A DNA stretch of 64,000 bases from Rudanella lutea DSM 19387 (GTDB lineage: Bacteria; Bacteroidota; Bacteroidia; Cytophagales; Spirosomataceae). Positions 33,770 to 43,233 of this stretch are shown piece after piece. The stretch covers positions 1,456,277-1,520,276 of the forward strand of contig NZ_KB913013.1 in the NCBI RefSeq assembly GCF_000383955.1, in the 5' to 3' direction. How positions within the stretch are numbered: the stretch's first letter is position 1; each line of letters begins with the position of its first letter. A program made the translations under genes and the position numbers. The notes under the pieces were generated by a model. It was not told the origin of the DNA, did no database searches, and saw only the letters and a program-made list of their open reading frames with translations.

Positions 33770-34654
33770 TTATCGCAGATCAGGTATTGCACAAAAATCC
33801 ATATCACCATAGTCGAGGTTTTCGCCCGCCATGCCCCAGATAAACGTGTAGTTTGATGTACCAGCCCCGGAGTGAATCGACCAGTTGGGCGAAATGACGG
33901 CCTGCTCGTTTTGCATCCAGATATGCCGGGTTTCCTGCGGCTCCCCCATAAAATGGCATACGGCCTGCCCTTCGGGTATTTCAAAGTAAAAATAAACCTC
34001 CATACGCCGGTCGTGGGTATGCGCGGGCATGGTGTTCCAGACACTCCCCGTTTTCAGCTCGGTCATGCCCATTTGTAACTGACAGGTAGGCAGCACCTTG
34101 TTGATCAGCATCTGATTGATGGTCCGGTTGTTGGCCGTTTCGAGGCTCCCCATTTCGAGCTTGTTGGCCTCCTGCCGCGACACCTTCCGGGTCGGGTAGT
34201 TGGTGTGGGCGGGTGTCGAGTTGAGGTAAAAACGGGCCGGTTTGTCTTCGTCGTGCGACATAAACTCCACCGATTTTGTCCCCTGTCCAATGTACAACGC
34301 TTCTTTATACTCAAGGTCGTAGGCGACGCCATCGGCCACTACCCGGCCCGGACCGCCTACGTTGATCATCCCCAACTCCCGACGTTCCAGAAAATAAGCG
34401 GCTTTGAGCGACTCGGGCGCTTCGAGCGACACAGACCCCGATACCGGCATGATGCCTCCCGTCAGGTAGCGATCAAAAAACGACAGCGTCCAGCGAAACT
34501 CATCAGCCACAAACAGCTTTTCGATCAGAAACGCCTGCCGAAGCCCTTCGGTGGTCATGGTTTTCACTTCGTTGGGTGAGCTGGCATAGCGGCTCTCAAA
34601 CGCTATTTTGGCCCCGGTCGTTGTGGGGGTCAGGGAGTTTTGTTCAGACTGCAT
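33770..34654 (-). CDS. kduI: 5-dehydro-4-deoxy-D-glucuronate isomerase (KduI)
   Basis: A 294-residue cupin with a short N-terminal extension before the canonical start ESRYASSPNEVKTMTTEGLRQAFLIEKLF. NVGGPGRVVADG..YDLEYKEALYIGQG and ARFYLNSTPAH are family hallmarks. The metal site is MPAHTHDRRMEVYFYFE (His, His, Glu), with the last His probably in SPNWSIHSGAGT. It isomerises 5-keto-4-deoxyuronate (DKI) to DKII, the step before KduD. It places this locus firmly in unsaturated galacturonide catabolism. Confidence 0.94.
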   Translation of the reverse strand: MQSEQNSLTPTTTGAKIAFESRYASSPNEVKTMTTEGLRQAFLIEKLFVADEFRWTLSFFDRYLTGGIMPVSGSVSLEAPESLKAAYFLERRELGMINVGGPGRVVADGVAYDLEYKEALYIGQGTKSVEFMSHDEDKPARFYLNSTPAHTNYPTRKVSRQEANKLEMGSLETANNRTINQMLINKVLPTCQLQMGMTELKTGSVWNTMPAHTHDRRMEVYFYFEIPEGQAVCHFMGEPQETRHIWMQNEQAVISPNWSIHSGAGTSNYTFIWGMAGENLDYGDMDFCAIPDLR

Positions 34655-34904
34655 TCTTCTTTAGTTTCTGTTTTGCGTGTTACGCTCTGCCCGCTACCGG
34701 GCTGCGGTTTTATCTGCATGGTTTCAAAAGCAGGGGTCAGCGGTTCAATACCCATTCGGTCGCGTACAATCCTGTTAGCCGCAGCCTATCGACAGGCGCA
34801 ATTCCGGTACTGACTGCGTTTATAACGGGGTCCCACACTTCGGCATACCTCTACCCTAACAGCAAGAGGGATTCCAATACCATACGGTGCGTAGGCAACA
34901 TCGG

Positions 34905-36164
34905 TTAGCGCAAGTCGGCGCTTTTATCATGCGGAAAATCATCGCCACTCCAAACGCGCAGAGCACTCCATTTAGCGGGCGGATCGGCCCAGAACGGATC
35001 GGTGTCGGGCAGGCCGAGCGGCAGAAAAATAGCCGTTGCCAGGTACAGGCTGCCCTGATTATTGTACACATCGGCAATGTCGGGCTGGGCCCCGTACAAC
35101 CCAATGGTGAGCCAGCCGTTGTTGTACGTAGAAGGGCTTTCGAGCGTTTTCTTGATAACGGCCGTGAGCGCCCCCCGCACCTGAGCAGGCTTGAGGTCGG
35201 CGGGGAGTGCTTTTCGCCAGGCCATATCAGCCAGATGATGAAAAGCCGCCCCCCGGTACACCAGCGAGCGTCCTGTAGGCGGGAAACTCCCGTCGGCATT
35301 GATCAGCCGTTCCTGAATGATCGCGTAGCGTTCGTTGCGCTTTCGGATTTTGGCAATCATGCCGTTGTAGGCATTAGTCTTCTTACCGATAATGTCGACA
35401 ATACCGGCCAGATACGGGTGAATCACGTAGCTGTTGTAGTAGTCGAAAGCGTAATGCACGCCATCGGAATACATGCCATCCCCCACGTACCACTGCTCCA
35501 ACTGCTGCAACGCGTAATCGACACGCATAGGGTCCCAATCGTAGCCGTACCGGCACAGGAAAGCCTCGTTCATGGCCGAAAACAGGAGCCAGTTCGAAAA
35601 CGCGGGCTTAAACCGGCGCGTACTCCGAATGGCGCCTGCCAGCCGATCCTGATCGGTTTTGGACAAATGCTCCCAGAGCCAGGGTGCCCGCACAAAGGCA
35701 TAGGCGATAAACGAAGCATCGACAATCTGCTGACCGCCAACATCGAACCGCATGTAGTCTTTTCTGGTCGAGTCGAGCGCATTGGATACACCTTTGAGCA
35801 CCCATTGGCGGTATTGATTGCGGAGGGCTACCTCATTGGGCGGACCGCCTTCGCCCTGAAGCCAGGGGGCCATGCCGCTCAACACCCGGCCCAGCACCTC
35901 CACGTACTGCACCTGAATCCGGTGCTCGCGATTGTCGACGCGGTTCGACGTTACTTTGGGCATTCGGATACGGAGGCTGTCGGCGGCCAGGCTCGTAACA
36001 ACCGGACGCACCATCCGATCCATTTCGGCCAGCCAGAACTGCCGGTCGCTTACCGGAACCGGTGCGGCTAGAACCTTCTTTTTCGATTTCTGGGCCAAAC
36101 CGGGGCACCCCACCAGTATGAGTTTGAGGCCGGTCAGCATCAGGACTAAACACCAGTGCTTCAT
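34905..36164 (-). CDS. DUF2264 family protein (alpha/alpha-toroid)
   Basis: A 419-residue lipoprotein or secreted protein from the ATG at 36164 (MKHWCLVLMLTG); LVGC near residue 20 can act as a lipobox. The rest is a DUF2264 helical toroid: FWLAEMDRMVRPVVTSLA, APWLQGEGG, RQWVLKGVSNALD, SNWLLFSAMNEAFLCRYGYDWDP, YVGDGMYSDGVHYAFDYYNSYVIHPYL and GRSLVYRGAAFHHLADM. Proteins of this family accompany rhamnogalacturonan and pectin genes and resemble unsaturated glucuronyl hydrolases in fold. The activity is not certain. It follows the GH105 gene and overlaps its end on the same strand only in the discarded long reading. Confidence 0.8.
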   Translation of the reverse strand: MKHWCLVLMLTGLKLILVGCPGLAQKSKKKVLAAPVPVSDRQFWLAEMDRMVRPVVTSLAADSLRIRMPKVTSNRVDNREHRIQVQYVEVLGRVLSGMAPWLQGEGGPPNEVALRNQYRQWVLKGVSNALDSTRKDYMRFDVGGQQIVDASFIAYAFVRAPWLWEHLSKTDQDRLAGAIRSTRRFKPAFSNWLLFSAMNEAFLCRYGYDWDPMRVDYALQQLEQWYVGDGMYSDGVHYAFDYYNSYVIHPYLAGIVDIIGKKTNAYNGMIAKIRKRNERYAIIQERLINADGSFPPTGRSLVYRGAAFHHLADMAWRKALPADLKPAQVRGALTAVIKKTLESPSTYNNGWLTIGLYGAQPDIADVYNNQGSLYLATAIFLPLGLPDTDPFWADPPAKWSALRVWSGDDFPHDKSADLR

Positions 36165-36189
36165 CGTTTTGGGGGTTCGTGGAATAGGT

Positions 36190-37308
36190 CTATTTGGACA
36201 CGTACCGATGCAGCTCACACGCGGCCAGCAAAAACGCACCGACGCCAAAATTGGTAGTCGAGCTGGCGTTGACAACCTGCCCCGGAATGGCTTTCTCACC
36301 AATGGGCTGTACGTACCCGATTCGGCCATCGGGTTGCAGAGCCACCGTGGAGAGGTATTTCCAGGCGTTCAGGACCGTGGGCCGGTACGTGCGCTCATCG
36401 AGCAGGCCGTTGTTGATACCCCACAGAAACCCGTACGTAAAAAAAGCGGTGCCGCTGGTTTCGGGGCCGGGTGCCTGCGCCGGATCGAGCAGGCTGCGGG
36501 TCCAGTAGCCATCGGGTTGCTGCGCTTTCCTGATGGCCTCGGCCATACCCTTAAACTTGTCGATGTACTCGGCCCGGTGCGGGTCGTCGGCGGGCAGGTC
36601 GGCCAGCACTTTAGCAAGGCCGGCAAACACCCAGCCATCCCCCCGCGACCAGAAATCTTTCAGCCCATTGGCCGTTTTGTGAGCCGGGTACACATACTTG
36701 GCATCGCGGTAGTACAGGCGGGTGTCGGCATCGTACATAATGCCATTGGCAAAGGTGAAGTATTCGTGCAGTTTCTGGAGATACAGCCGATTTCCGGTCA
36801 GCTTGTACAGCTTGGTCATTACCGGCATCACCATGTACAGGCCATCGGCCCACCACCAGTACCCGCTGTAGGGTGTACTCATCTGGAACTCCATCACCTC
36901 GCGGGCGCGGGCTATCTTCCGGGCGTCGGGTTGCAGGTTGTACAGGTCAACGTAGGTCTGAAAGCAGATCTGCCAGTCGCCAAAGAGCACGTACTCATCT
37001 GTTTCGCCGTAGGTGTACTTCCAGTTAGCCCGGTTGTCCGATTTGGCCCCCTTCCACTCGTTCTGCTCGGCCCAGGCTTCGGAATAACGCCGGTAGACCT
37101 CGTTTTTGGTCAGAAAATAAGCCTCCATATTACCGGTATGGTAGGCGGCATTGTCCCAAAAGGCGTTCCCGTGGGTAGGTCTGGCTTTTTGCCAGTAATC
37201 ATTAACGTGCTGAACTGTTTGCAGCACCTCGGCCGGTTTGGGCACGGGCTGGGCTCCGGCCCACGCGCACAAGGCCAGCCAGAGAGTTAGCGTTAGGAGT
37301 TGGGTCAT
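36190..37308 (-). CDS. GH105/GH88-type unsaturated galacturonyl hydrolase
   Basis: A 372-residue protein with a signal peptide (LTLTLWLALCAWAGAQ, cut near residue 19) and an alpha/alpha-barrel of the YteR/GH105 type. WWWADGLYMVMPVMTKLYKLTG contains the conserved catalytic-region Asp, DARYVYPAHK-like YRDAKYVYPAHKTANGLKDFWSRGDGWVFAGLA is the second signature (short motif RGDGW), and SGTAFFTYGFLWGINNGLLD the third. These enzymes hydrate and remove the 4,5-unsaturated uronic acid left by polysaccharide lyases. The product feeds KduI and KduD encoded downstream. Confidence 0.88.
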   Translation of the reverse strand: MTQLLTLTLWLALCAWAGAQPVPKPAEVLQTVQHVNDYWQKARPTHGNAFWDNAAYHTGNMEAYFLTKNEVYRRYSEAWAEQNEWKGAKSDNRANWKYTYGETDEYVLFGDWQICFQTYVDLYNLQPDARKIARAREVMEFQMSTPYSGYWWWADGLYMVMPVMTKLYKLTGNRLYLQKLHEYFTFANGIMYDADTRLYYRDAKYVYPAHKTANGLKDFWSRGDGWVFAGLAKVLADLPADDPHRAEYIDKFKGMAEAIRKAQQPDGYWTRSLLDPAQAPGPETSGTAFFTYGFLWGINNGLLDERTYRPTVLNAWKYLSTVALQPDGRIGYVQPIGEKAIPGQVVNASSTTNFGVGAFLLAACELHRYVSK

Positions 37309-37321
37309 TGTCTACCAAAGA

Positions 37322-37358
37322 AACGAGTCTCCATCCGAAAAATCGGTGAAGACTCGTT
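37322..37358 (-). terminator. Intercistronic hairpin between susD and GH105 genes
   Basis: AACGAGTCT (37322-37330) pairs with AGACTCGTT (37350-37358), with an inner CCGA/TCGG stem. There is no strong T-tract on the minus strand, so it may be an mRNA-processing or stability element rather than a true terminator. Confidence 0.45.
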
Positions 37359-37377
37359 ATCGAATTGTGAGTATAAA

Positions 37378-39006
37378 TTAATATCCGGGATTCTGCGCCA
37401 GCACGGCGTCTTTGTTCAACTGAATTTCGGTCAGCGGAATCGGCATGAGGAGGTTTTTCTCCGTCAGGCCACGAATCGGGTTTACGGGGTTATTGGCGTT
37501 GAGTCGGTTGGCCCGCTCAACGAGCGTTTTGGTCCGCATGAGGGTCATCCGGCGGTTTTCTTCGCCGATTAGTTCGCGGGCCCGCTCATCGAGCACAAAG
37601 TCGAGCGTCATATCAGCCGCCGACACTTTGCCCACCGCCGGGTAACCCGGAAACGCCCGCTCACGCAGGGTGTTAATACTGGCCGCTGCGGCTTCGAGTT
37701 TACCCTGCTTCACCTGGGCCTCGGCCATCAGCAGATAGGTTTCGCCCAAACGCATCAGAATAAAATCTTTCACCATGGCGTAGCCAAACGTATCGTTCGG
37801 ATCAAACTGATACCATTTGGTGGTGTGCGGGGCAATGTTGAACAGGGTATCGGTACCCGTGTAAGGCACTGGCTTGCCATAGGTAGCCGGCTTGGTGGGG
37901 TCGTTGTACACGTACCGACGACGGATGTTGTATTGTGAATTACGAATGTCGCCGGGCTTATACAGGCCATACAACACCCAGTTGCTCAGTCGCAGGCGGC
38001 CCAGCGCCCGGCCACCCGTCGAGTCCGACAGGGCCATGCCCTGCACATTGTGGTAGGCTGCCCCCCATACCCGGCGTTGCTGCGGGTTGTCGGTGATACC
38101 GCCCACTACGGTGCTTGGGTTTTCCTGCTCCAGCACCCAGATAGCCTCGGTATTGCCCTGTACCCGGCGCTGGTTGCCGTACACAAACATATCGGAATAA
38201 TAATCGCCGGGGCTACCCGCTTTGAGACCGTAACGGCTCTTCACCAGCTTGAACTTGCCACTGCTGATAATGGCCCCCAGTTGCGCTTCGGCCAGGTCGG
38301 GCTTACCCATACGCAGGTACACTTCGCCCAGCAGCTGCATCGCCATAAACTTGTTGGCACGGCCGTAGAGCTTCCCTTTCGCGTTTGACTTCACATTGTC
38401 GATGTCGGGCAGGTTGGCAATGGCAAACGTCAGGTCATCGACAATCTGCTTGTTTACGTCTTCGATAGGTGCCCGTACAAAATCGGTTTTGGGGCCAGTG
38501 AGGGCCTGCGTCAGCAGGGGCACCCCACCGAAGCAGGTCGCCAGGGTATTGTACGCATAGGCCCGGAAAAATTTGGCCTCCGCGCTGATCTTGTTTTTGC
38601 CCCCCGCGCTAATGCCCGTCAGCGATGGCGACTCGGCCCCGTTGATGATAATGTTGGACAGGTTCACCATAATGTAACTCCGGTTCCAGGTCCGGGCGGC
38701 TGCGCCATCCGTCGAGGTCAGCTGCGCGTAGTTATAGTACGGAATCTCAATGCCCTGCTGGTTGGCAGTCGCGTTGGCTACGTCGGTACCGACCTGCCAC
38801 ACACTCGGCCATCCCTGCTGGTCGGCCCAGGAGAAAATGGTGCTGGTGTGGTTGTACAGGCCAACGAGTTGCGCTTCAAAACCGAGCGAATCGTTGAGCG
38901 TTACGGGTGTGTACGACGAATAGGGTTTTTCGTCGAGAAACGTGTCTTTGCAGGCCGAAGCCAGAACCACCACCGACACGAAGAGAAGTTTAGCAAATGA
39001 TTTCAT
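37378..39006 (-). CDS. SusD/RagB-type lipoprotein of the pectin locus
   Basis: A 542-residue lipoprotein with lipobox ASAC (Cys19, followed by KDTFLDEKPYSSY). It carries SusD features: LNDSLGFEAQLVGLYNH at the N-terminus, ISAEAKFFRAYAYNTLATCFGGVPLLTQAL in the TPR part, LMRLGETYLLMAEAQVKQGKLEAAAASI, and FVLDERARELIGEENRRMTLMRT at the C-terminus. It pairs with the SusC gene 23 bp upstream. The context points to unsaturated pectic oligosaccharides as ligand. Confidence 0.92.
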   Translation of the reverse strand: MKSFAKLLFVSVVVLASACKDTFLDEKPYSSYTPVTLNDSLGFEAQLVGLYNHTSTIFSWADQQGWPSVWQVGTDVANATANQQGIEIPYYNYAQLTSTDGAAARTWNRSYIMVNLSNIIINGAESPSLTGISAGGKNKISAEAKFFRAYAYNTLATCFGGVPLLTQALTGPKTDFVRAPIEDVNKQIVDDLTFAIANLPDIDNVKSNAKGKLYGRANKFMAMQLLGEVYLRMGKPDLAEAQLGAIISSGKFKLVKSRYGLKAGSPGDYYSDMFVYGNQRRVQGNTEAIWVLEQENPSTVVGGITDNPQQRRVWGAAYHNVQGMALSDSTGGRALGRLRLSNWVLYGLYKPGDIRNSQYNIRRRYVYNDPTKPATYGKPVPYTGTDTLFNIAPHTTKWYQFDPNDTFGYAMVKDFILMRLGETYLLMAEAQVKQGKLEAAAASINTLRERAFPGYPAVGKVSAADMTLDFVLDERARELIGEENRRMTLMRTKTLVERANRLNANNPVNPIRGLTEKNLLMPIPLTEIQLNKDAVLAQNPGY

Positions 39007-39029
39007 GAGATCGGATGTAAGCAGTCGGG

Positions 39030-42000
39030 TTAACGGAGGCTAAGGTTCAGGCCCATCACAAACGAGCGGGTCAGGGGGTAGTTGTTGGCCCAGTCGCCCA
39101 CCCCGCGCGACTGCTGTACGGCTTCGGGGTCCCAGCCAATCCAGTTTGTAAACGTGTAGAGGTTACGGCCACTGACGTAAACGGTTGCGCTGCCCAGGCG
39201 GAGCTTATCCAGCACCTTGGCCCCGAACACGTAGCTGAGGGTTACGTCTTTGATGCGGGTAAAGCTGGCATCTGACGCGTACCCGTAACCCCGTGGGTTT
39301 TTGAAGGCCAGCGAGGGCCGGGTGTTGCTCTTGTTTTCGGCGGTCCAGTAGCCCACGTCAATCGGTGTATTGCGCTTACCGGTTTCGTCGGCATAGGTCA
39401 GGTCGGCGTTGTTGCGGGTGATGCCCTGCACCGTCTGGATAAACACGTTCAGGTGGAAGTTTTTGTAGTGGAACGTGTTCGTCAGGCCGCCCGTCCACTT
39501 GGGTGCCGTTTGGCCCAGAATCATGCGGTCGCCGTCGGGCGTGATTTTCTTGTCGCCGTTGAGGTCGGCAAATTTCAGATCACCGGCCACCGCGCCAGGG
39601 TCCTGCGACGAGGCATCTTCGCCCACCTGCCACACACCGGCCAGTTTGTAGTCGTACACCACGCTGATAGGCTGCCCGATAAACCAACGGTTACCGAGGT
39701 CGTCTTTCTGGTCACCGTAGAGGTCGATAATCCGGTTGCGGTTCGAGGCAAACACCACCCCGCTTTCCCATTTCAGATCCCCTTTGGTCACGTTGCGGGT
39801 ATTGAGCGTGAGTTCGATGCCCGTGTTCGAGGTTTCGCCGAGGTTATCAAATACACTCGAATACCCCGTGATAATGGGCAGGCTCCGCAGCAGCAACAGG
39901 CCCTTGGTGTTGTTTTTGTACAGTTCGAGGCTACCGTTGATCCGGTTGTTGAGAAATCCGAAGTCAAGACCAATGTTGCGGCTCAGCGTAGTTTCCCATT
40001 GCAGGTTGGCGTTTCCGAGGTTACCCGCCAGAGCACCAATCGTGCTGACCCCGTTGAACGGCGACCGGCCCGTGTTATTCGTCGTGATGGTACGGTACAC
40101 GCTGATGGCCTCGTTGCCCGACTTACCGTACGACAACCGCAGTTTCAGGTTGCTCACCACCGTGGCATTTTTCATGAAGGCTTCGTTGCTGATATTCCAG
40201 CCCAGAGCCGCCGACGGAAACAGACCGTACTTGGTCGTGTTGGCACCAAACACCGACGAACCATCGCGACGGGCCGTCAGGGTAAACAGGTAGCGGCTAT
40301 CGTACGAGTAGTTGACCCGGCCCATCTGCGAGTTCAGGCCGTAGCGATCGGCAAATGAGTTGCTCGACTGAGTGGCCCCGGCCCCGAGGTTGTAGAACGA
40401 TAGTTCGTCGTTAACAAAACCCGTAGCCGAACCGCTTGCCGTGGCATATTTGCGCTGTTGGGCACTGTAGAGGCCCGTAAAGTCGAAATGGTGCTTGCCC
40501 CAGTCGCGGGTGTAGGTCAGGATGTTTTCGAGCGTGAAGCTATTGGTTTCCGAGAAAAACGTGTTGGCCGTTCCGAGCAGGTCGTTGGCACTGCGCCCCA
40601 CGTAGCTACCTGTGCGGGCCGGAATGTACGAGTAACCCGCATTCAGACGAAACTTGAGTCCTTCGAGCGCGCCCGAAAATTTCACCTCCGCGTAGCCATT
40701 TCCGTTCAGGTTGGTGTTCCGGTCGACCCGGTCGGTGGTGAGGCCGAGCATGGGGTTGGTGTACAGCTGCTCAGGAAACATCGGGTAGATTTTGTACGTC
40801 CCGTTGGCGTTGTACTCCTGCCCGTAGGGGCTCATGGCCGTTGCGTTGAGCAGGTTGGCCCGGCCACCGTCGCGGTTATTGTTGGCGATAAAGAGCGAAG
40901 TACCCACCGTCAGGAAGTCCGTCACGTTGACATCCAGATTGGAGCGGAAACTGGCCCGCTTGTACTGGTAGCCTTTGATAACGCCCTGTTGATCGAGGTA
41001 AGCCCCCGAAACAAAGTAACGTACGTTGCTGGTACCGCCCGAAATGCTCAGGTTGTGGTCCTGCAACACACCGGTTTGCGTAGCCTCCTTAATCCAGTCG
41101 GTAGTGATACCGGCGTTGTAGTTGCTCAGCTCTTCAAAGTTCGGGACCGGATTCACCAGTTTCTGACCCGTTTGCGTCATGTAGTCTTTGTATTTCTGCA
41201 CGTACTCCTCGCCGTTGCGGGGCCGCAGGATGTGGGCGAAATTCTCGACCCCAGCGTAGTTGCTGTACCGAATGGTCGGCTTGCCGGTAGTGCCCCGCTT
41301 GGTGGTGATCAGGATAACGCCGTTGGCCCCGTTGGTTCCGTAAATGGCTACAGCCGACGCATCTTTCAGAATCTCGATTGACTCAATATCGTTCGGGTTG
41401 ACGTCGTTAAGCGAGCCCCCCGTTTTGCTGAGCGGAATCCCGTCGACAACCACGTAGGGCCCCGAGTTGGCGTTGATCGAGTTCTGCCCCCGGATAATGG
41501 TCGAGGGGGCGCTTCCCGGCACCGACGACGACTGACTGATGTTGACCCCGGCTACGGAGCCCTGTACGGCCTGCAACACGTTGGTCACGGGCAACTGCGA
41601 CAGGCGGGCCTTGGGCACCGAGGCCACGGCCCCCGTAATGTCGGAGCGTTTCTGAGTACCGTACCCCACTACCACCACTTCATTCAGCGATTTGGCGTCG
41701 GCTTTCAATTGCACATTCACCACCGTCTGGTTGCCAACGGCTACTTCCTGAGCCGCGTAGCCGATGTACGAAATCACCAGCACCGGGTTGGCGGTACCGT
41801 CGGGAATGCGGAGCGTGTAATTCCCCTGCGCATCGGTATTGGCCCCAATTGTTGAGCCTTTCAGCGACACACTGGCGCCCGGCAGCCCCTCCCCTTTTTC
41901 GTCGGTCACCTGCCCGGTGATCGTGAGCACCTGCACATCGAACCGATCGGCGGAGAAGACAGAGGGTCGGACGGCGGCATGAAGCGGACTGCCCGCGTAG

Positions 42001-42071
42001 GCAGTCGGTTGGGCCAACATTCCACTGACTGGAAGCAACGCCCCGCAAAAAAGTAGCCTTTTGAGATTCAT
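39030..42071 (-). CDS. SusC/RagA-type TonB-linked transporter of the pectin locus
   Basis: A 1013-residue protein from the ATG at 42071 (MNLKRLLFCGALLPVSGMLAQ); the longer frame to 42317 has no homology and crosses a terminator. After the signal comes the carboxypeptidase-regulatory-like domain (ITGQVTDEKGEGLPGASVSL), the plug start LNEVVVVGYGTQKRSDITGAV, VVDGIPLSKTGG, EILKDASAVAIYGTNGANGV, and a barrel ending RSFVMGLNLSLR. It works with the SusD encoded next. A TAnnTTTG-like promoter element lies about 85 bp upstream. Confidence 0.92.
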   Translation of the reverse strand: MNLKRLLFCGALLPVSGMLAQPTAYAGSPLHAAVRPSVFSADRFDVQVLTITGQVTDEKGEGLPGASVSLKGSTIGANTDAQGNYTLRIPDGTANPVLVISYIGYAAQEVAVGNQTVVNVQLKADAKSLNEVVVVGYGTQKRSDITGAVASVPKARLSQLPVTNVLQAVQGSVAGVNISQSSSVPGSAPSTIIRGQNSINANSGPYVVVDGIPLSKTGGSLNDVNPNDIESIEILKDASAVAIYGTNGANGVILITTKRGTTGKPTIRYSNYAGVENFAHILRPRNGEEYVQKYKDYMTQTGQKLVNPVPNFEELSNYNAGITTDWIKEATQTGVLQDHNLSISGGTSNVRYFVSGAYLDQQGVIKGYQYKRASFRSNLDVNVTDFLTVGTSLFIANNNRDGGRANLLNATAMSPYGQEYNANGTYKIYPMFPEQLYTNPMLGLTTDRVDRNTNLNGNGYAEVKFSGALEGLKFRLNAGYSYIPARTGSYVGRSANDLLGTANTFFSETNSFTLENILTYTRDWGKHHFDFTGLYSAQQRKYATASGSATGFVNDELSFYNLGAGATQSSNSFADRYGLNSQMGRVNYSYDSRYLFTLTARRDGSSVFGANTTKYGLFPSAALGWNISNEAFMKNATVVSNLKLRLSYGKSGNEAISVYRTITTNNTGRSPFNGVSTIGALAGNLGNANLQWETTLSRNIGLDFGFLNNRINGSLELYKNNTKGLLLLRSLPIITGYSSVFDNLGETSNTGIELTLNTRNVTKGDLKWESGVVFASNRNRIIDLYGDQKDDLGNRWFIGQPISVVYDYKLAGVWQVGEDASSQDPGAVAGDLKFADLNGDKKITPDGDRMILGQTAPKWTGGLTNTFHYKNFHLNVFIQTVQGITRNNADLTYADETGKRNTPIDVGYWTAENKSNTRPSLAFKNPRGYGYASDASFTRIKDVTLSYVFGAKVLDKLRLGSATVYVSGRNLYTFTNWIGWDPEAVQQSRGVGDWANNYPLTRSFVMGLNLSLR

Positions 42072-42154
42072 AGAACGGCTGAAAAGTTTCTTGGCTATTC
42101 GGTGATTTTCTTTACTAAGTACCAGAAACGAATAAATCAAACATTTGAATAGTG

Positions 42155-42162
42155 CAAAACTA
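42155..42162 (-). promoter_or_regulatory. Possible Bacteroidota -7 element for susC
   Basis: On the minus strand the sequence is TAGTTTTG, an exact TAnnTTTG match. It is about 84 bp before the susC start and downstream of the terminator that closes the preceding unit. No TTG is seen at -33, so support is partial. Confidence 0.35.
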
Positions 42163-42282
42163 GCCACCAGACAGCGTCCACCGGGGGGCATAATTCGCCA
42201 GAAAACAGGGGGTAATTCGTCTGGGCCAGCTTTTTGGGGAAACTTCGGCTCCGGGATGCGTTTCGGCTCCGGCCGAACAAAC

Positions 42283-42333
42283 AAAAACCGGCCCGAGCCC
42301 AAACTGCCAGCAGGCAATTCGGACTCGGGCCGG
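42283..42333 (-). terminator. Intrinsic terminator after the second DUF1080 gene
   Basis: CCGGCCCGAG (42288-42297) pairs perfectly with CTCGGGCCGG (42324-42333), and the run of five A at 42283-42287 gives TTTTT on the minus strand. It separates the cytochrome/DUF1080 pair from the downstream susCD unit. Confidence 0.88.
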
Positions 42334-42356
42334 GTATCATTCTGTCGGTTGGTCGG

Positions 42357-43202
42357 CTACAGCTTGCGGGTCTGCAACTGCCGCAACACCTTCCGCAGGG
42401 CCTCGGGCTTCTGCATGTACGGTTCCAGGTCGTACACGGCTACCCGCCGGAACTCAATCGGGTGGCTTTCGCTCTGCAACGAGATGTAGCCCCCGCGCAG
42501 GGGTTGGCCGTCTTTCTTCTGGGCCGGGTCATGGTTCGACACAGTGCCCCCGCCGATTTGGGGTTTCTCGTAGGTCAGCACGGTATCACCCTCTACAATG
42601 TGGTGAATCACCGAATCGCCCAGCACCAGAGCCTCGGCCCGTACCCAACGGTCGCCGTGATACGTTTTCGACTTTGAGTCGATGCAGTGGGGCGTAAACA
42701 GCTTGCCGTTCATTTCAACGTGCGTGCCGGGCGTGCAGAGGTTGGCGGTATGCCGCTCGTGCTGCCCGTCGCCCCCAAGCAGCTGCATTTCGAGCGAGAT
42801 CGGGAAGTCCTGTTTCACGGTCATGGTTTCGGGGGCCTGCCCGTGGAGCATCGCCCCGCTGTTACGGATCGCCCAGCCGGGACCCGCCGGTGCCTGCTGC
42901 CCCACAAACCGGTATTCGAGCACGAGCAGATACGCCGAAAACGGACGCTTCTTGTAGAAAATATGCCCAAACTGATTGTCGAACGAGGTATAACCGTCGT
43001 AGTTGACCGTCAGCTTGCCGTCGGTGACCCGGAAAGTGTTGCCGTAATTTTCGTTGAGCGGATGGCCCGAGATTTTCACGGTCCAGTCTTTCAGATCTTT
43101 ACCGTTAAACAGTTCGATCCACCCGGTGCCTTTCGAGCGGCCTTGCCCAAGGCTGAGGAGCGCCAGCAGGCAGAGAGGGAGTAAAAACATAAGTCGAAGC
43201 AT
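42357..43202 (-). CDS. Second DUF1080 protein, 3-keto-disaccharide hydrolase-like
   Basis: A 281-residue secreted protein with a signal peptide ending near LGQG (residue 20). Its single DUF1080 domain reads WIELFNGKDLKDWTVKISGHPLNE, TFRVTDGKLTVNYDGYTSFDNQFGHIFYK, AYLLVLEYRFVG, GWAIRNSGAMLHGQAPETM, WVRAEALVLGDSVIHHIVEGDTVL and GGYISLQSESHPIEFRRVAVYDL. It is only distantly similar to the protein encoded at 18995, so the two probably act on different substrates. It lies downstream of a PQQ-dehydrogenase-like cytochrome, as the first copy does, with a MITE-like palindrome in between. Confidence 0.82.
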   Translation of the reverse strand: MLRLMFLLPLCLLALLSLGQGRSKGTGWIELFNGKDLKDWTVKISGHPLNENYGNTFRVTDGKLTVNYDGYTSFDNQFGHIFYKKRPFSAYLLVLEYRFVGQQAPAGPGWAIRNSGAMLHGQAPETMTVKQDFPISLEMQLLGGDGQHERHTANLCTPGTHVEMNGKLFTPHCIDSKSKTYHGDRWVRAEALVLGDSVIHHIVEGDTVLTYEKPQIGGGTVSNHDPAQKKDGQPLRGGYISLQSESHPIEFRRVAVYDLEPYMQKPEALRKVLRQLQTRKL

Positions 43203-43233
43203 AAGGTTATGGGAAAATTAGGTGATTGCATTA

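Noticed and set aside
34700-34780. tRNA T-arm-like sequence (GGTTCAATACCC) in the space upstream of kduI
   Set aside because: No matching acceptor or anticodon arm can be drawn around it; probably chance.
35932-37290. Long plus-strand ORF of 452 codons antisense to GH105 and DUF2264 genes
   Set aside because: It is a shadow of GC-rich coding DNA on the opposite strand, and both genes under it have clear families.
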